DNA of 64,000 nt from Desulfitobacterium dehalogenans ATCC 51507. GTDB taxonomy: Bacteria > Bacillota > Desulfitobacteriia > Desulfitobacteriales > Desulfitobacteriaceae. The stretch covers positions 3,658,001-3,722,000 of the forward strand of contig NC_018017.1 in the NCBI RefSeq assembly GCF_000243155.2, in the 5' to 3' direction. The translations under genes and the position numbers were made by a program. Positions 45,187 to 53,806 of the stretch are shown here, piece after piece. The first letter of the stretch is position 1. Every line of letters begins with the position of its first letter. A model generated the notes under the pieces. That model was not told the DNA's origin and made no database searches. It saw only the letters and a list, made by a program, of their open reading frames with translations.

Positions 45187-45881
45187 GGTCCCACCGTAAC
45201 CAGGTCGGCCATCTTTGCATAGGTCTTATTTCCAATACCGGAAACCTTTTTCAAATCCTCAGGTTGAAGAAAGGGACCGTGCTCCGTCCTATATTGAATA
45301 ATTCGTTCCGCCAACACAGGTCCGATCCCTGGTAATTTATCCAATTCTGTAATATCCGCTGTATTGATATTGATTAGGTTGGAAGACGTTTGTGTGACAT
45401 ATTGAGTATTTCCGCTTTGATTGGTCCCAGGTTGCATGGAGTTCGCTGTCGCAGTAGAGCTTGATAGGTCACTTGCATTGGGATTACTCTCAGCCATCTG
45501 CCCCTGGGACACAGCCACTGGTGGAGCAACAGGCTGCGGCACCGGTTTATAAGGCACAATGATTTTCTGACCGTCCTTTAGCTTCTCAGCCGGATTGATC
45601 TGATCTACGTTCGCTTCAGGCAAAGGGCATACCTGCTTCAAAGCGTCATTTAATCGGGCATTAACCGGCAAATGAACCAACCCCGGCTTCTCTACCGCCC
45701 CGGACACGTAAACGACGATTTCCCGATTTTCTCCAGCCTTCTCAGCAATTACGGTCGAGTTGTGAGGCAGGATAAACTTCCAGGCCGCTGCCACGATCAA
45801 AAGACCTAAGACTCCCCACCAAATGTAACGGATCTTCCGCTCCAACAAAATCACCCCATAATCTTCGGAGTTACTCACCAT
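45183..45881 (-). CDS. comEA: Competence protein ComEA, helix-hairpin-helix DNA receptor
   Basis: 232-residue membrane-anchored DNA-binding protein that feeds DNA to ComEC. One membrane segment (about 18-36), SLBB-type domain (VYVSGAVEKPGLVHLPVNAR, KLKDGQKIIVPYK), Ser/Thr/Gln-rich linker, and two HhH motifs at 170-232 (INTADITELDKLPGIGPVLA, KVSGIGNKTYAKMADL). AGGAG abuts ATG 45881; TTG codons 11-12 residues later are possible. A degenerate copy of its 5' end lies at 57221-57325. Forms an operon with comEC. Confidence 0.92.
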   Translation of the reverse strand: MVSNSEDYGVILLERKIRYIWWGVLGLLIVAAAWKFILPHNSTVIAEKAGENREIVVYVSGAVEKPGLVHLPVNARLNDALKQVCPLPEANVDQINPAEKLKDGQKIIVPYKPVPQPVAPPVAVSQGQMAESNPNASDLSSSTATANSMQPGTNQSGNTQYVTQTSSNLININTADITELDKLPGIGPVLAERIIQYRTEHGPFLQPEDLKKVSGIGNKTYAKMADLVTVGP

Positions 45882-45918
45882 CTCCTAGGTAATATGGGGT
45901 TTTTCTCCACATTTCACT

Positions 45919-47517
45919 TCAATTCCTCTCTCGAATTCCGACAAGGTTTGTCGATTTTTCCCTTTTTAAACTTTTAATGATACTGTAGCAAATGGCAAAC
46001 ATAATGAACAAGAAGGGAAATCCGCCAAGGATCGAGGCCATTTGCAGGGCATCCAATCCTCCATCCCCGAGCATCAGCAGAAGCCCTGCAGCGGCTCCCA
46101 TAGCTATTCCCCAAAACAGCTTTAAGGGAATCCTTGGGTTTTCGTTCCCTCCGCTGGAGAGCATACCCAGAACAATGGTACATGAATCAGCAGATACGAC
46201 AAAGAAGGTAAAGATGACAAAGATCAAAATGATTGAGGTGATATCCCGGAAGGGAAACTGTTCGAATAAGACGAATACCGCACTGGAAATATCCACACTA
46301 ATGGCGTTGGCTAAAATGCCCTGGGACCCTTGATTAAGCTCAAAGTGCAGGGAAGTCCCTCCGAAAATACCGAAAAAGATCATATCCAGAAGGGTCGGGG
46401 CAATCAAAGCGCCTAAGACAAATTCTTTGATAGTGCGCCCCTTCGAGATCTTGGCGATGAACATGCCTACAAAGGGGGCCCAGGCAATCCACCAAGCCCA
46501 ATAGAATATTGTCCAGCTCCCCAGCCAGCCGCTCTGCTCCACGGGATCCGTCCAGAGGCTCATCGAAAAAAAGTTCTGGATATAAACTCCCATACTGTTG
46601 ACAAACATATCCATGATAAATTTCGTGGGGCCGAACAGAAAGACAAAGAGAAGAAGACCCCCGGTAGCTATTAAACTAAGATCCGAACCTATTTTTATTC
46701 CTTTCAGGTTGGGAGTACAAGCCGAAATCAGATAACAGATAATGACGATAGCTAATATCCCTAACAACAAGGGAATACCCTGAGGAATGCCATAATTATA
46801 GGTAATTCCTGCCGCAAGCTGTTTGGTACCCAGGCCTATGGTGGTTGTCATACCAAAAAGCGACGCCCAAAGGGTAATAATATCAATCAGTTTGCCGAGA
46901 GGACCATAGATTCTATCCCCTAACAGTGGATAAAAGCAGCTGCTCAAGAGCATCGGCATCTTATTCCGGAAAATGATGACCCCCATGGCAAGCCCGATTA
47001 GGACAAAGGAAGCCCAGGCACTGAGTCCCCAGTGAAAAAAAGAGATGGCTAAGGACCATTCCGCTGATTGGGATGGGCTAAGGGCATTCACATAAGCCGG
47101 AGGATTGAGAAAATGATTAATGGGTTCAGCAATGGACCAAAATACCAACCCTACTCCCATGCCACAACCGAAAAGCATGGCAAACCAGGAGAAGGTGCTG
47201 TACTCCGGTAATGTATCCTGGCCTCCCAGTTTGATATCGCCATAGCGGCTGAAGGCTAAGTAAAGGCAAAAAAGCAAGAAAAAAAGAATGCCCACAATGA
47301 ACAACCAGCCCCACTGCTGAATGATGTAATCAAGAATGGTATTCGAGACATGGCTCAGTCCTTCAGAATCAACCACACCCCAAAGGAGAAAACCCACCGC
47401 TAACAGAGCTGAAATGATAAACACATAGGGATCGATATTCCCCAATAGCGCCCAATTGGAGGTTTTGGGCTGCCTATTGAGAACCTTATTGTTTTTAGGA
47501 TTTGCTTCGGTTTCCAT
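45919..47517 (-). CDS. BCCT-family betaine/choline/carnitine transporter (copy 1)
   Basis: 532-residue secondary transporter with 12 membrane segments. Glycine-rich TM3 GCGMGVGLVFWSIAEPINHF, TM4 SLAISFFHWGLSAW, and the TM8 tryptophan box IFYWAWWIAWAPFVGMFIAK followed by ISKGRTIKEF are those of glycine-betaine-type BCCT carriers. ATG 47517 follows GGGGAGA; the frame is open 63 bp further. Divergent from the PocR/AraC regulator and next to corrinoid genes, so it likely imports a methylated substrate such as glycine betaine for catabolism rather than for osmotic balance. Only partly similar to copy 2. Confidence 0.9.
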   Translation of the reverse strand: METEANPKNNKVLNRQPKTSNWALLGNIDPYVFIISALLAVGFLLWGVVDSEGLSHVSNTILDYIIQQWGWLFIVGILFFLLFCLYLAFSRYGDIKLGGQDTLPEYSTFSWFAMLFGCGMGVGLVFWSIAEPINHFLNPPAYVNALSPSQSAEWSLAISFFHWGLSAWASFVLIGLAMGVIIFRNKMPMLLSSCFYPLLGDRIYGPLGKLIDIITLWASLFGMTTTIGLGTKQLAAGITYNYGIPQGIPLLLGILAIVIICYLISACTPNLKGIKIGSDLSLIATGGLLLFVFLFGPTKFIMDMFVNSMGVYIQNFFSMSLWTDPVEQSGWLGSWTIFYWAWWIAWAPFVGMFIAKISKGRTIKEFVLGALIAPTLLDMIFFGIFGGTSLHFELNQGSQGILANAISVDISSAVFVLFEQFPFRDITSIILIFVIFTFFVVSADSCTIVLGMLSSGGNENPRIPLKLFWGIAMGAAAGLLLMLGDGGLDALQMASILGGFPFLFIMFAICYSIIKSLKREKSTNLVGIRERN

Positions 47518-47596
47518 ATCAATTCTCCCCTCTATCTCTGGATTTTTCTCTTGAACTAGCCTATAGTATGTTATAGACACCTGTTGTCATTCTATT

Positions 47597-47608
47597 TTGA
47601 AATTTCAA
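47597..47608. promoter_or_regulatory. 12-bp palindrome in the BCCT1-regulator divergent region
   Basis: TTGAAATTTCAA, perfect dyad, 19 bp upstream of the regulator start and 80 bp upstream of the transporter gene. Candidate site for the AraC-type protein. Confidence 0.35.
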
Positions 47609-47626
47609 GAAACATAGGTGATCAAG

Positions 47627-48904
47627 ATGAATCGGTCAAGTCTGGAAGGCTTCTTTGATCCTTCATACCTGGAAAATATATTGGGTAATTTTACACAGGC
47701 CACAGGCCTTAGAATCGAGGCTGTCAACTATCGCGGCGAGACCTTTTCCATTCCAGGGAGCTTAGACAGGTCCCCTTTCTGCCAATGCATCCGTAACAAT
47801 CCCCGGGGCAATAAGCGCTGTATCGATTCCTATAAACGGGCAACCAGTGAAGCCGTCAAATGGGATGAACCCTATTTCTTCCGCTGCCATGCGGGCCTTG
47901 TTATCTGGGCTGTTCCCATCCTTAGTAAAGACATTACTTTGGGAAGCATTATTTGTGGTCAAGTTCTCCTCTGGAAGCCGGATCGCTTTTTTATTCAGGA
48001 ATTACAGGATATCAGCAAGGGTATTAAAATCGACCCAGAGGAATTAAATCAGGCTGTTCCCAATCTCCCCATCATATCCGCTGACCAGGCCCAAGCCGCT
48101 GCTAACCTTCTCTTTGTAGTGGTCAGTCATATACTCAAAAATAATCTTCGTGCCTTAGAGGAAGAGAAGGCCTACAAGGTCTTACAACAACAGCTCCATG
48201 ACCAAATACTAAAGCGAAAAAAGGGCCCCGGGAGAACGGATATTTCTTATGAATCCATCTTAAAAGACGAAAGGAGATTTCTTCAATACATTCGGCTCGG
48301 GGATAAATCAAGAGCCTTTTCTACTTTGGAGAACTTAATTATTAAAATCTACACGAAATCCACAGGTAAGCCCCAATTAACCAAAGACAGAATCATTGAG
48401 TTAGCTGCTTTAACATCCCGGGCCGCCGTGGAGGGAGGTACCGACGCTGAACAAGCCGTGACCATTCTTAGTTCATTCTACAAAAAACTTGAGAATGTGG
48501 AGCGGGTAGAGGAGATTATCTACTTCATTAAGCAGATTGTTAATGAATTTCTGGAAAACATCTTTATCTTAGCCGATAAAAAACACTTAAGCCTGGTCAA
48601 GGATGCTCGTTCCTTCATTCTTCACAATCATGCCAAGCCCTTAACGATTACGGATGCAGCCGAGCACCTCTTTATCAGTCCTTCTCACCTTTCAAGGCTC
48701 TTTCGGCAGCAATTGGATTGTACATTTAATGATTACTTAACCCGCGTCCGTGTGGAGAAAGCCGTGGAACTCTTGAAAAAACCCGAATTCAGCGTTAAAG
48801 ATGTAGCATTGGCCGTCGGTTTTCAAAACCAGAGCCATTTTGCAAAAGTTTTCCGCAAATATATAGGAGTTACGCCCTTAATCTATAGGAACAGCCTATT
48901 CTAA
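47627..48904 (+). CDS. PocR-domain AraC-family transcriptional regulator
   Basis: 425-residue activator. Residues 5-180 form a PocR-type sensory domain (FDPSYLENILGNFTQATGLR, CQCIRNNPRGNKRCIDSYKR, FRCHAGLVIWAVPI), known from propanediol and methyltransferase regulators; its cysteines may respond to a metabolite or cofactor. A helical linker follows, then two AraC helix-turn-helix motifs at about 325-425 (ITDAAEHLFISPSHLSRLFR, VKDVALAVGFQNQSHFAKVF). AGGTGA fits ATG 47627; GTG 47618 is an alternative. Transcribed with the downstream corrinoid protein and divergent from BCCT1, so it probably controls both. Confidence 0.88.
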   Translation: MNRSSLEGFFDPSYLENILGNFTQATGLRIEAVNYRGETFSIPGSLDRSPFCQCIRNNPRGNKRCIDSYKRATSEAVKWDEPYFFRCHAGLVIWAVPILSKDITLGSIICGQVLLWKPDRFFIQELQDISKGIKIDPEELNQAVPNLPIISADQAQAAANLLFVVVSHILKNNLRALEEEKAYKVLQQQLHDQILKRKKGPGRTDISYESILKDERRFLQYIRLGDKSRAFSTLENLIIKIYTKSTGKPQLTKDRIIELAALTSRAAVEGGTDAEQAVTILSSFYKKLENVERVEEIIYFIKQIVNEFLENIFILADKKHLSLVKDARSFILHNHAKPLTITDAAEHLFISPSHLSRLFRQQLDCTFNDYLTRVRVEKAVELLKKPEFSVKDVALAVGFQNQSHFAKVFRKYIGVTPLIYRNSLF

Positions 48905-48924
48905 GAGGTGAAAGGAAGTAAACG

Positions 48925-49569
48925 ATGATCCTTAATGAATTGAAGCATTCCATTCTGGAAGGAGAAGCTGAAACGGCTTACGATTTAACTCATAAAGCCT
49001 TATCCATGGGCTACCCAGCCCAAGTCATCCTGGAAAAAGGATTGATTGCCGGTATGAACGAAATCGCAGATAAGTTTCGTGAGCGCAACGTGATCATCCC
49101 CGAGGTCCTCATGGCGACCCGTTCCATGCACGCCGGGCTAAGTCTATTGGAGCCGTATCTCATTTCCAGCAGCCCCAATAAGCCTGGCAAGGTCATCGTC
49201 GGGACTGTGGCCGGAGATTTGCACGACATTGGCAAGACACTCGTTAAGACCATGGTCATGTCCCTCAGAATTAAGGTCATAGATCTTGGGGTTGATGTTA
49301 CTCCCAAAAGGTTTGCCGATGCTGTTCGCAAAGAAAAACCCGAAATCGTTATGATTTCTGCCCTGCTGACAACAACTATGGGCGTTATGAAGAGTGTCAT
49401 AGAGGAGGTACGGAAACAAAGTCCCAGCGTAAGGGTCTTTGTAGGCGGTGCTCCGGTTACTGAGGAATTTGCCAAAGAAATTGCTGCAGACTATTATTTT
49501 GAAAATGCCTTTGAGATAAGGGATTATCTCAAGGAAAATTATGATAAACTCTTCCTTAGAAAAGACTAA
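48925..49569 (+). CDS. Corrinoid (B12-binding) methyl-carrier protein, orphan copy
   Basis: 214-residue MtaC/MttC/MtgC-like methyl carrier. N-terminal helical cap (residues 1-85, LEKGLIAGMNEIADKFRERN and IIPEVLMATRSMHAGL) and Rossmann B12 domain with GDLHDIGKTLVKTM, in which His is the lower axial cobalt ligand; ALLTTTMGVMKSVIEEV and VGGAPVT follow. Clearly different from MtgC at 53807 (about half the residues of the B12 core agree by eye). No methyltransferase of its own lies beside it. Convergent with the activase gene, overlapping it by 4 nt. Confidence 0.93.
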   Translation: MILNELKHSILEGEAETAYDLTHKALSMGYPAQVILEKGLIAGMNEIADKFRERNVIIPEVLMATRSMHAGLSLLEPYLISSSPNKPGKVIVGTVAGDLHDIGKTLVKTMVMSLRIKVIDLGVDVTPKRFADAVRKEKPEIVMISALLTTTMGVMKSVIEEVRKQSPSVRVFVGGAPVTEEFAKEIAADYYFENAFEIRDYLKENYDKLFLRKD

Positions 49570-51404
49570 GGAAGGGTTGGTTCCAAATACATACTTCTCA
49601 TGAAAAAACTCGTAAAGGTTTTGTCCCCGCCAAGTTCGACATGTCGAATCCGGCGGGCAAGCTCTGCCCCCTCGGCAAAGGTTCCCTGATTGAGAAGAGC
49701 GCAAATAGCTCCCAGGTGGGCTGCATTTCCTGCCATCTTAATCTTCTCAGGATCCGTATGGGGAGTCAGCCCAATGCTGAGAATGGATTCTTTCTTAAGA
49801 TAAGTAGCAAAGGTTCCCGCCATAACGATGGAATCCAAATCCTGGAGCGAAATGCCGGCCAGGCTGACCAGCGTTTTGATCCCGGCACATACTGCACCTT
49901 TAGCCAGTTGTAAGGCTTCGATATCTCTTTGACCTAAAGAAATATCTTTTTTATTTTGTTGGCCAAAAGCAAACACAAATTCCCAGTAATCCTCTTTCTT
50001 GCATATTCGCGACTTTAACTCATCCGATAAGCTACAATCCTTATGGGCAGGATCAACGAAAGCTCCTTTTCTATTGATGATACCGGCTTGGCGCATTTGG
50101 GCGATTCCATCGATCAAGCCTGAACCACAAATTCCGAGGGCCTCCTCATCCCCGATGACTCTGAGCTCCACACCCTCTTCGCTGATCTTTATTCCTTCAA
50201 TAGCACCGGGCTTTGCCCTCATGCCATGGAAAATGCCTGCTCCTTCAAAGGCCGGACCTGCTGCGGTAGAGCAAGCCAGCATCATTTTTTCGGTTTTTAG
50301 AACCAATTCGCAATTGGTGCCCAGGTCGAGCAAGAGATGATTTCCCTGAGCCAGCACTTCAGGCGCACCAATGAGGGCTCCTACGGTATCCCCGCCCACA
50401 AAGCTCCCAATGTTGGGCAGTATCTGAACGACAGCTTCCGGATTGCTTCCCAGGCCCAAATCCTGAGCAAAAAATTCGAGAGCCTGATTATAGACAGAAA
50501 CATAAGGTGACACAGCAAGATTGGACACATCGAGCCCCAAAAAGAGATGACTCATGGTTGTGTTGGAAACAATCGTCATTTTATAGATGGATTTACGGGC
50601 AATCTTATGTTGATGCACCAGCCCATCGATCAGGGTGTTGATGGTACTGCGGACTGCTTCGGTGAGCTGAAGGCGGTTCTTCACCCCTTCTCCGGCATAG
50701 GCTATTCTGGAAATGACATCGCCCCCAAAGGCCGTTTGCCCATTTTCAGTAGATACACTTCCCAAAACTTCGGCTGTCTTCAAGTTAATCAAAGCCACGG
50801 CGACACTGGTGGTACCGATGTCGATAGCCAGACCATGCAGAGCCGCCCCATCTCCCGATTGAATATCGATCACCCTATTTTGCCAAGTGACCACGGTTAT
50901 CCTATAGTTTTGTTCCCTTAAAATCCTGGGAAGTCTCTCCAGAACTCCTAGAGAGGGAAGAGCTAAGCTCTGCTCCGGCATCACCTTTCTATATTCATCA
51001 ACTATCCTATCCCAATCCCCTCGCTCATCTTCCAGACTCGGCTGCGGTATCGTCAGGAAAATCCCTTTTAATCCGGGATCCAAAGTAATTTGGTCATCCC
51101 TACGCAACACAGTGTTCTTCCGATCGAATGAGTTAGGCAGATTCACATTGATTTCCATCCCTTTTTGGGGCTTGACCTGACAAGCAAGGCGGATGCCCTC
51201 CTCAAGCTCCTCTGTGGATAAATATCTTAAATCGGCGGGAGTTGCTTCAGGCACCCCTTGAATAAAGCGAACCTTGCACTTGCCGCATGTTCCTTTACCA
51301 TTGCAAATATTATCGATTCTTATGTGGTTTTCTATCAAATTAAGCAACAAAGTCTTGCTGTCCTCTATCTCTACCTCTCCGTAATTCTTTATCCTGATAA
51401 TCAC
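49566..51404 (-). CDS. Corrinoid activation protein (RACo-type, 2Fe-2S plus ASKHA domain)
   Basis: 612-residue ATP-dependent reductive activase that returns inactive Co(II) corrinoid to Co(I). N-terminal [2Fe-2S] domain with CNGKGTCGKCKV and LACQVK cysteines (residues 34-75), a linker, then an actin-like ATPase (DUF4445) core with GLAIDIGTTSVAVALINL, LLLDLGTNCELVL, GICGSGLIDGIAQM and MAGTFATYL. Unlike RamA there are no C-terminal 4Fe-4S ferredoxin motifs. GTG start at 51404 with GGGAGG 7 nt upstream. Directly downstream of the DUF1638 gene; it could serve both corrinoid proteins. Confidence 0.92.
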   Translation of the reverse strand: MIIRIKNYGEVEIEDSKTLLLNLIENHIRIDNICNGKGTCGKCKVRFIQGVPEATPADLRYLSTEELEEGIRLACQVKPQKGMEINVNLPNSFDRKNTVLRRDDQITLDPGLKGIFLTIPQPSLEDERGDWDRIVDEYRKVMPEQSLALPSLGVLERLPRILREQNYRITVVTWQNRVIDIQSGDGAALHGLAIDIGTTSVAVALINLKTAEVLGSVSTENGQTAFGGDVISRIAYAGEGVKNRLQLTEAVRSTINTLIDGLVHQHKIARKSIYKMTIVSNTTMSHLFLGLDVSNLAVSPYVSVYNQALEFFAQDLGLGSNPEAVVQILPNIGSFVGGDTVGALIGAPEVLAQGNHLLLDLGTNCELVLKTEKMMLACSTAAGPAFEGAGIFHGMRAKPGAIEGIKISEEGVELRVIGDEEALGICGSGLIDGIAQMRQAGIINRKGAFVDPAHKDCSLSDELKSRICKKEDYWEFVFAFGQQNKKDISLGQRDIEALQLAKGAVCAGIKTLVSLAGISLQDLDSIVMAGTFATYLKKESILSIGLTPHTDPEKIKMAGNAAHLGAICALLNQGTFAEGAELARRIRHVELGGDKTFTSFFMRSMYLEPTLP

Positions 51405-51428
51405 CAGTCTCCCTCCCCTGCTTTTTGC

Positions 51429-52097
51429 TTACTTCGGCTCACCCTCAGCAAAATGTTTTAGGGTCACAGGCTGATCCGGTTCAATGAACACGACATCCTC
51501 AAGCTTCTCACCCCGAACCAAAGCGTTCAGCAGACCGGCATCACCTTCCATCTCCTCAATCTCCCAGCCGAAGAAATCAGCTATTTTTTGAAGCTTTCCG
51601 TAATAGGAATCCGGCATTTTCATACCTACCGATTTAATCAGCATAGCTTTATTGTAGTGTCCATAAAGGGCCTGGATGATCTTCCCGGCCTTTTTCTCTC
51701 CATACCTTTCCACATATTCAAGGTACTCGTCATAGGGAGTACGGCCATAGTCCAGCCACCCCTGGCTAAAGAAATAGGTTCTGGTATTTTTGCAGAAAAG
51801 CTCCAGATAACGAGCATTGGAACCCATCAAAAGGCCAATACAATCATGAGTAGTCGGTATCAGCATAGGAACGGCCGGAGAAATTAAGCCTACCAAGGTA
51901 TTGGAGCAGCGGCCGTAGGTCAGGACAATAAGATCATAATCCTGGCTGGCGTGAATAATCTCTTGAATTTTCCTATGGAGTTCAGCCGGTTGAGCATGAT
52001 AATTAAAATCAAGAAATTCACAATCCATCAACCCATCGTTCTTTAAAGCTTTGACCTCGTTCATTGTGGAATGACAGCCGATCAGTTTAATTTTCAT
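51429..52097 (-). CDS. DUF1638-family protein
   Basis: 222-residue cytoplasmic protein of a family without a settled function, repeatedly found beside methylamine/betaine methyltransferase genes. Conserved features: KLIGCHSTMNEVKAL at the start, DLIVLTYGRCSNTLVGLIS, IPTTHDCIGLLMGSNARY, and FFSQGWLDYGRTPYDEYLEY; the cysteines and histidines at C-H, C-S-N and H-D-C suggest metal or cofactor binding, but this is inference. AGGAG precedes ATG 52097. Sits between BCCT2 and the activase in the same direction. Confidence 0.85.
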   Translation of the reverse strand: MKIKLIGCHSTMNEVKALKNDGLMDCEFLDFNYHAQPAELHRKIQEIIHASQDYDLIVLTYGRCSNTLVGLISPAVPMLIPTTHDCIGLLMGSNARYLELFCKNTRTYFFSQGWLDYGRTPYDEYLEYVERYGEKKAGKIIQALYGHYNKAMLIKSVGMKMPDSYYGKLQKIADFFGWEIEEMEGDAGLLNALVRGEKLEDVVFIEPDQPVTLKHFAEGEPK

Positions 52098-52112
52098 AGT
52101 GATTCTCCTGAT

Positions 52113-52152
52113 GAGGTAAAACACCCAGATACAAAATCTGAGTGTTTTACCT
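52113..52152 (-). other. Hairpin between BCCT2 and the DUF1638 gene
   Basis: 16-bp stem GGTAAAACACCCAGAT / ATCTGAGTGTTTTACC (one mismatch, loop ACAAA). Lies 29 bp past the BCCT2 stop and just upstream of the next ribosome site. No long U-run; could reduce read-through or set mRNA stability. Confidence 0.6.
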
Positions 52153-52180
52153 TTGGTTTAAGCTCTATTACCTTGGAGCA

Positions 52181-53665
52181 TTAAGGATGATCGCTCCTGA
52201 GAGCTTTAAGAATACTATAACACATAACCAGCATGATGAGCATAAAAGGAAAGGCCGAAGCAATCGAGGCGGTCTGAAGAGCTTTCAAGGCAGCTGTACC
52301 GCCCACAATAATGAGCACAATCGTCATAGCGCCTTGCATAATCCCCCAGAAACTGCGCAGCTTCTTGCTGGGATCCATATCCCCGTTGGATGTCAGCATA
52401 GCCAGAACGTAGGTAGCTGAGTCGGCAGCACCCACAAAGCAAGTCACGATAAGCAGGATGGCCAAGGGACCGGTTATGGCATAAAGGGGCATCTGTTGCA
52501 GTAGGGCAAACAAAGCAGTGGTATAATCGGCATTTACAGCAGCCTGAATAAATCCTCCGGAAATCTGATCAAGGTTAAAGGCCGCTCCGCCGTAAATGCC
52601 CAGCCAGATAAAGGAGAAACCAACCGGCAGTAAGGTTACGGCAAAGACAAACTCCCGAATGGTCCGCCCTTTCGAAACCCGTGCCACAAACTGGCCGACA
52701 AAAGGTGCCCAGGCAATCCACCACGCCCAATAAAAGATCGTCCAGCCGCCTACCCAATCCGTATTAGTCATCCAGAAGGTTTGACCGACGAAGTTCTGTA
52801 AATAATCCCCCAAACTTTGCGTAAAGGTATTGAGGATAAAGACTTTGCCGCCAAAGTAGAAGATAAAAATCATAAATACGACGGATAACCAGACTTTGAT
52901 ATTAGCGATGGACTGCATGGCTTTATGCAGGCCGGAAACCGTTGCCAAGGTAAAGATACCTGTGATCACGGCAATGACAAGTGAAATGGTCAGGGAGCTT
53001 GCCGGGATTCCCCAAATATACTCTATTCCTGTGGCTATCTGACTGGAACCCAAACCTAAACTGGTAGCAATACCAAAAATAGTAGCGAATACTGCCAGAA
53101 TATCGATAGCCTTACCAATAGGTCCATAAATCCGATCGCCAATGAGCGGATAGAAAGCCGAGCTAATCAGGAAGGGCAGTCCTTTGCGGAATTGGAAGTA
53201 AGCCAGGGCCAAACCGGCGATTGCAAAATTAACCCAGGCATGAATACCCCAGTGAAAGAAAACGACCCGCATGGAAGTTTGCATAGCCTCTACAGTTCCA
53301 GGTTCTCCGAAAGGCGGACTGTTAAAATGCATAATGGGTTCCGCAACGGACCAAAAGACCAAACCAATGCCCATACCCCCGCCAAAAAGCATGGCAAACC
53401 ATTGGAAATTACTGAATTCCGGTTTATCGTCATCAGCACCCAGCTTAATTCTTCCGTAACGGCTGATGGCTATACCAAAAACAAAGATAATAAAAATTGC
53501 AACAGCTAAAAGATAAAGCCAACCGAAATTCGTGGTTAATAAGCCAAATACTTTATTGACCACATTCGCCATGTTATCAGGTAAAAGTACACCCCACAGT
53601 ACAAACAACAGAGCAATGGCTGAAGAAATATATAATACGGTATTTTGCTTCTTGTCAACTCCCAT
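52181..53665 (-). CDS. BCCT-family glycine betaine transporter (copy 2)
   Basis: 494-residue, 12-segment carrier like copy 1: GGGMGIGLVFWSVAEPIMHF in TM3, FFHWGIHAWVNFAIAG in TM4, and IFYWAWWIAWAPFVGQFVAR in TM8 with VSKGRTIREF. Placed between mtgC and the DUF1638 gene, so its substrate is most likely that of MtgB (glycine betaine). ATG 53665 after GAGAGGTGA; a GTG two codons earlier is possible. The two carriers likely differ in affinity or substrate. Confidence 0.92.
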   Translation of the reverse strand: MGVDKKQNTVLYISSAIALLFVLWGVLLPDNMANVVNKVFGLLTTNFGWLYLLAVAIFIIFVFGIAISRYGRIKLGADDDKPEFSNFQWFAMLFGGGMGIGLVFWSVAEPIMHFNSPPFGEPGTVEAMQTSMRVVFFHWGIHAWVNFAIAGLALAYFQFRKGLPFLISSAFYPLIGDRIYGPIGKAIDILAVFATIFGIATSLGLGSSQIATGIEYIWGIPASSLTISLVIAVITGIFTLATVSGLHKAMQSIANIKVWLSVVFMIFIFYFGGKVFILNTFTQSLGDYLQNFVGQTFWMTNTDWVGGWTIFYWAWWIAWAPFVGQFVARVSKGRTIREFVFAVTLLPVGFSFIWLGIYGGAAFNLDQISGGFIQAAVNADYTTALFALLQQMPLYAITGPLAILLIVTCFVGAADSATYVLAMLTSNGDMDPSKKLRSFWGIMQGAMTIVLIIVGGTAALKALQTASIASAFPFMLIMLVMCYSILKALRSDHP

Positions 53666-53715
53666 ATTCACTCACCTCTCCAAATTCCTCAACATGTGCA
53701 AAAACTTGCTATTGA

Positions 53716-53754
53716 GAGAAAATCAGCGGCAGATGTGTAGTCAACGCCGCTGAT
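53716..53754 (-). terminator. Hairpin between mtgC and BCCT2
   Basis: Perfect 10-bp stem AATCAGCGGC / GCCGCTGATT with a 14-nt loop, then TTTTCTCTC on the minus strand; 53 bp past the mtgC stop. Likely a partial terminator that leaves mtgA-mtgB-mtgC in excess over the transporter and activase. Confidence 0.65.
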
Positions 53755-53806
53755 TACCTTGTTCTAACGGATATCGAAGCAACGAATATTGACCCATGCC
53801 CTCTCT

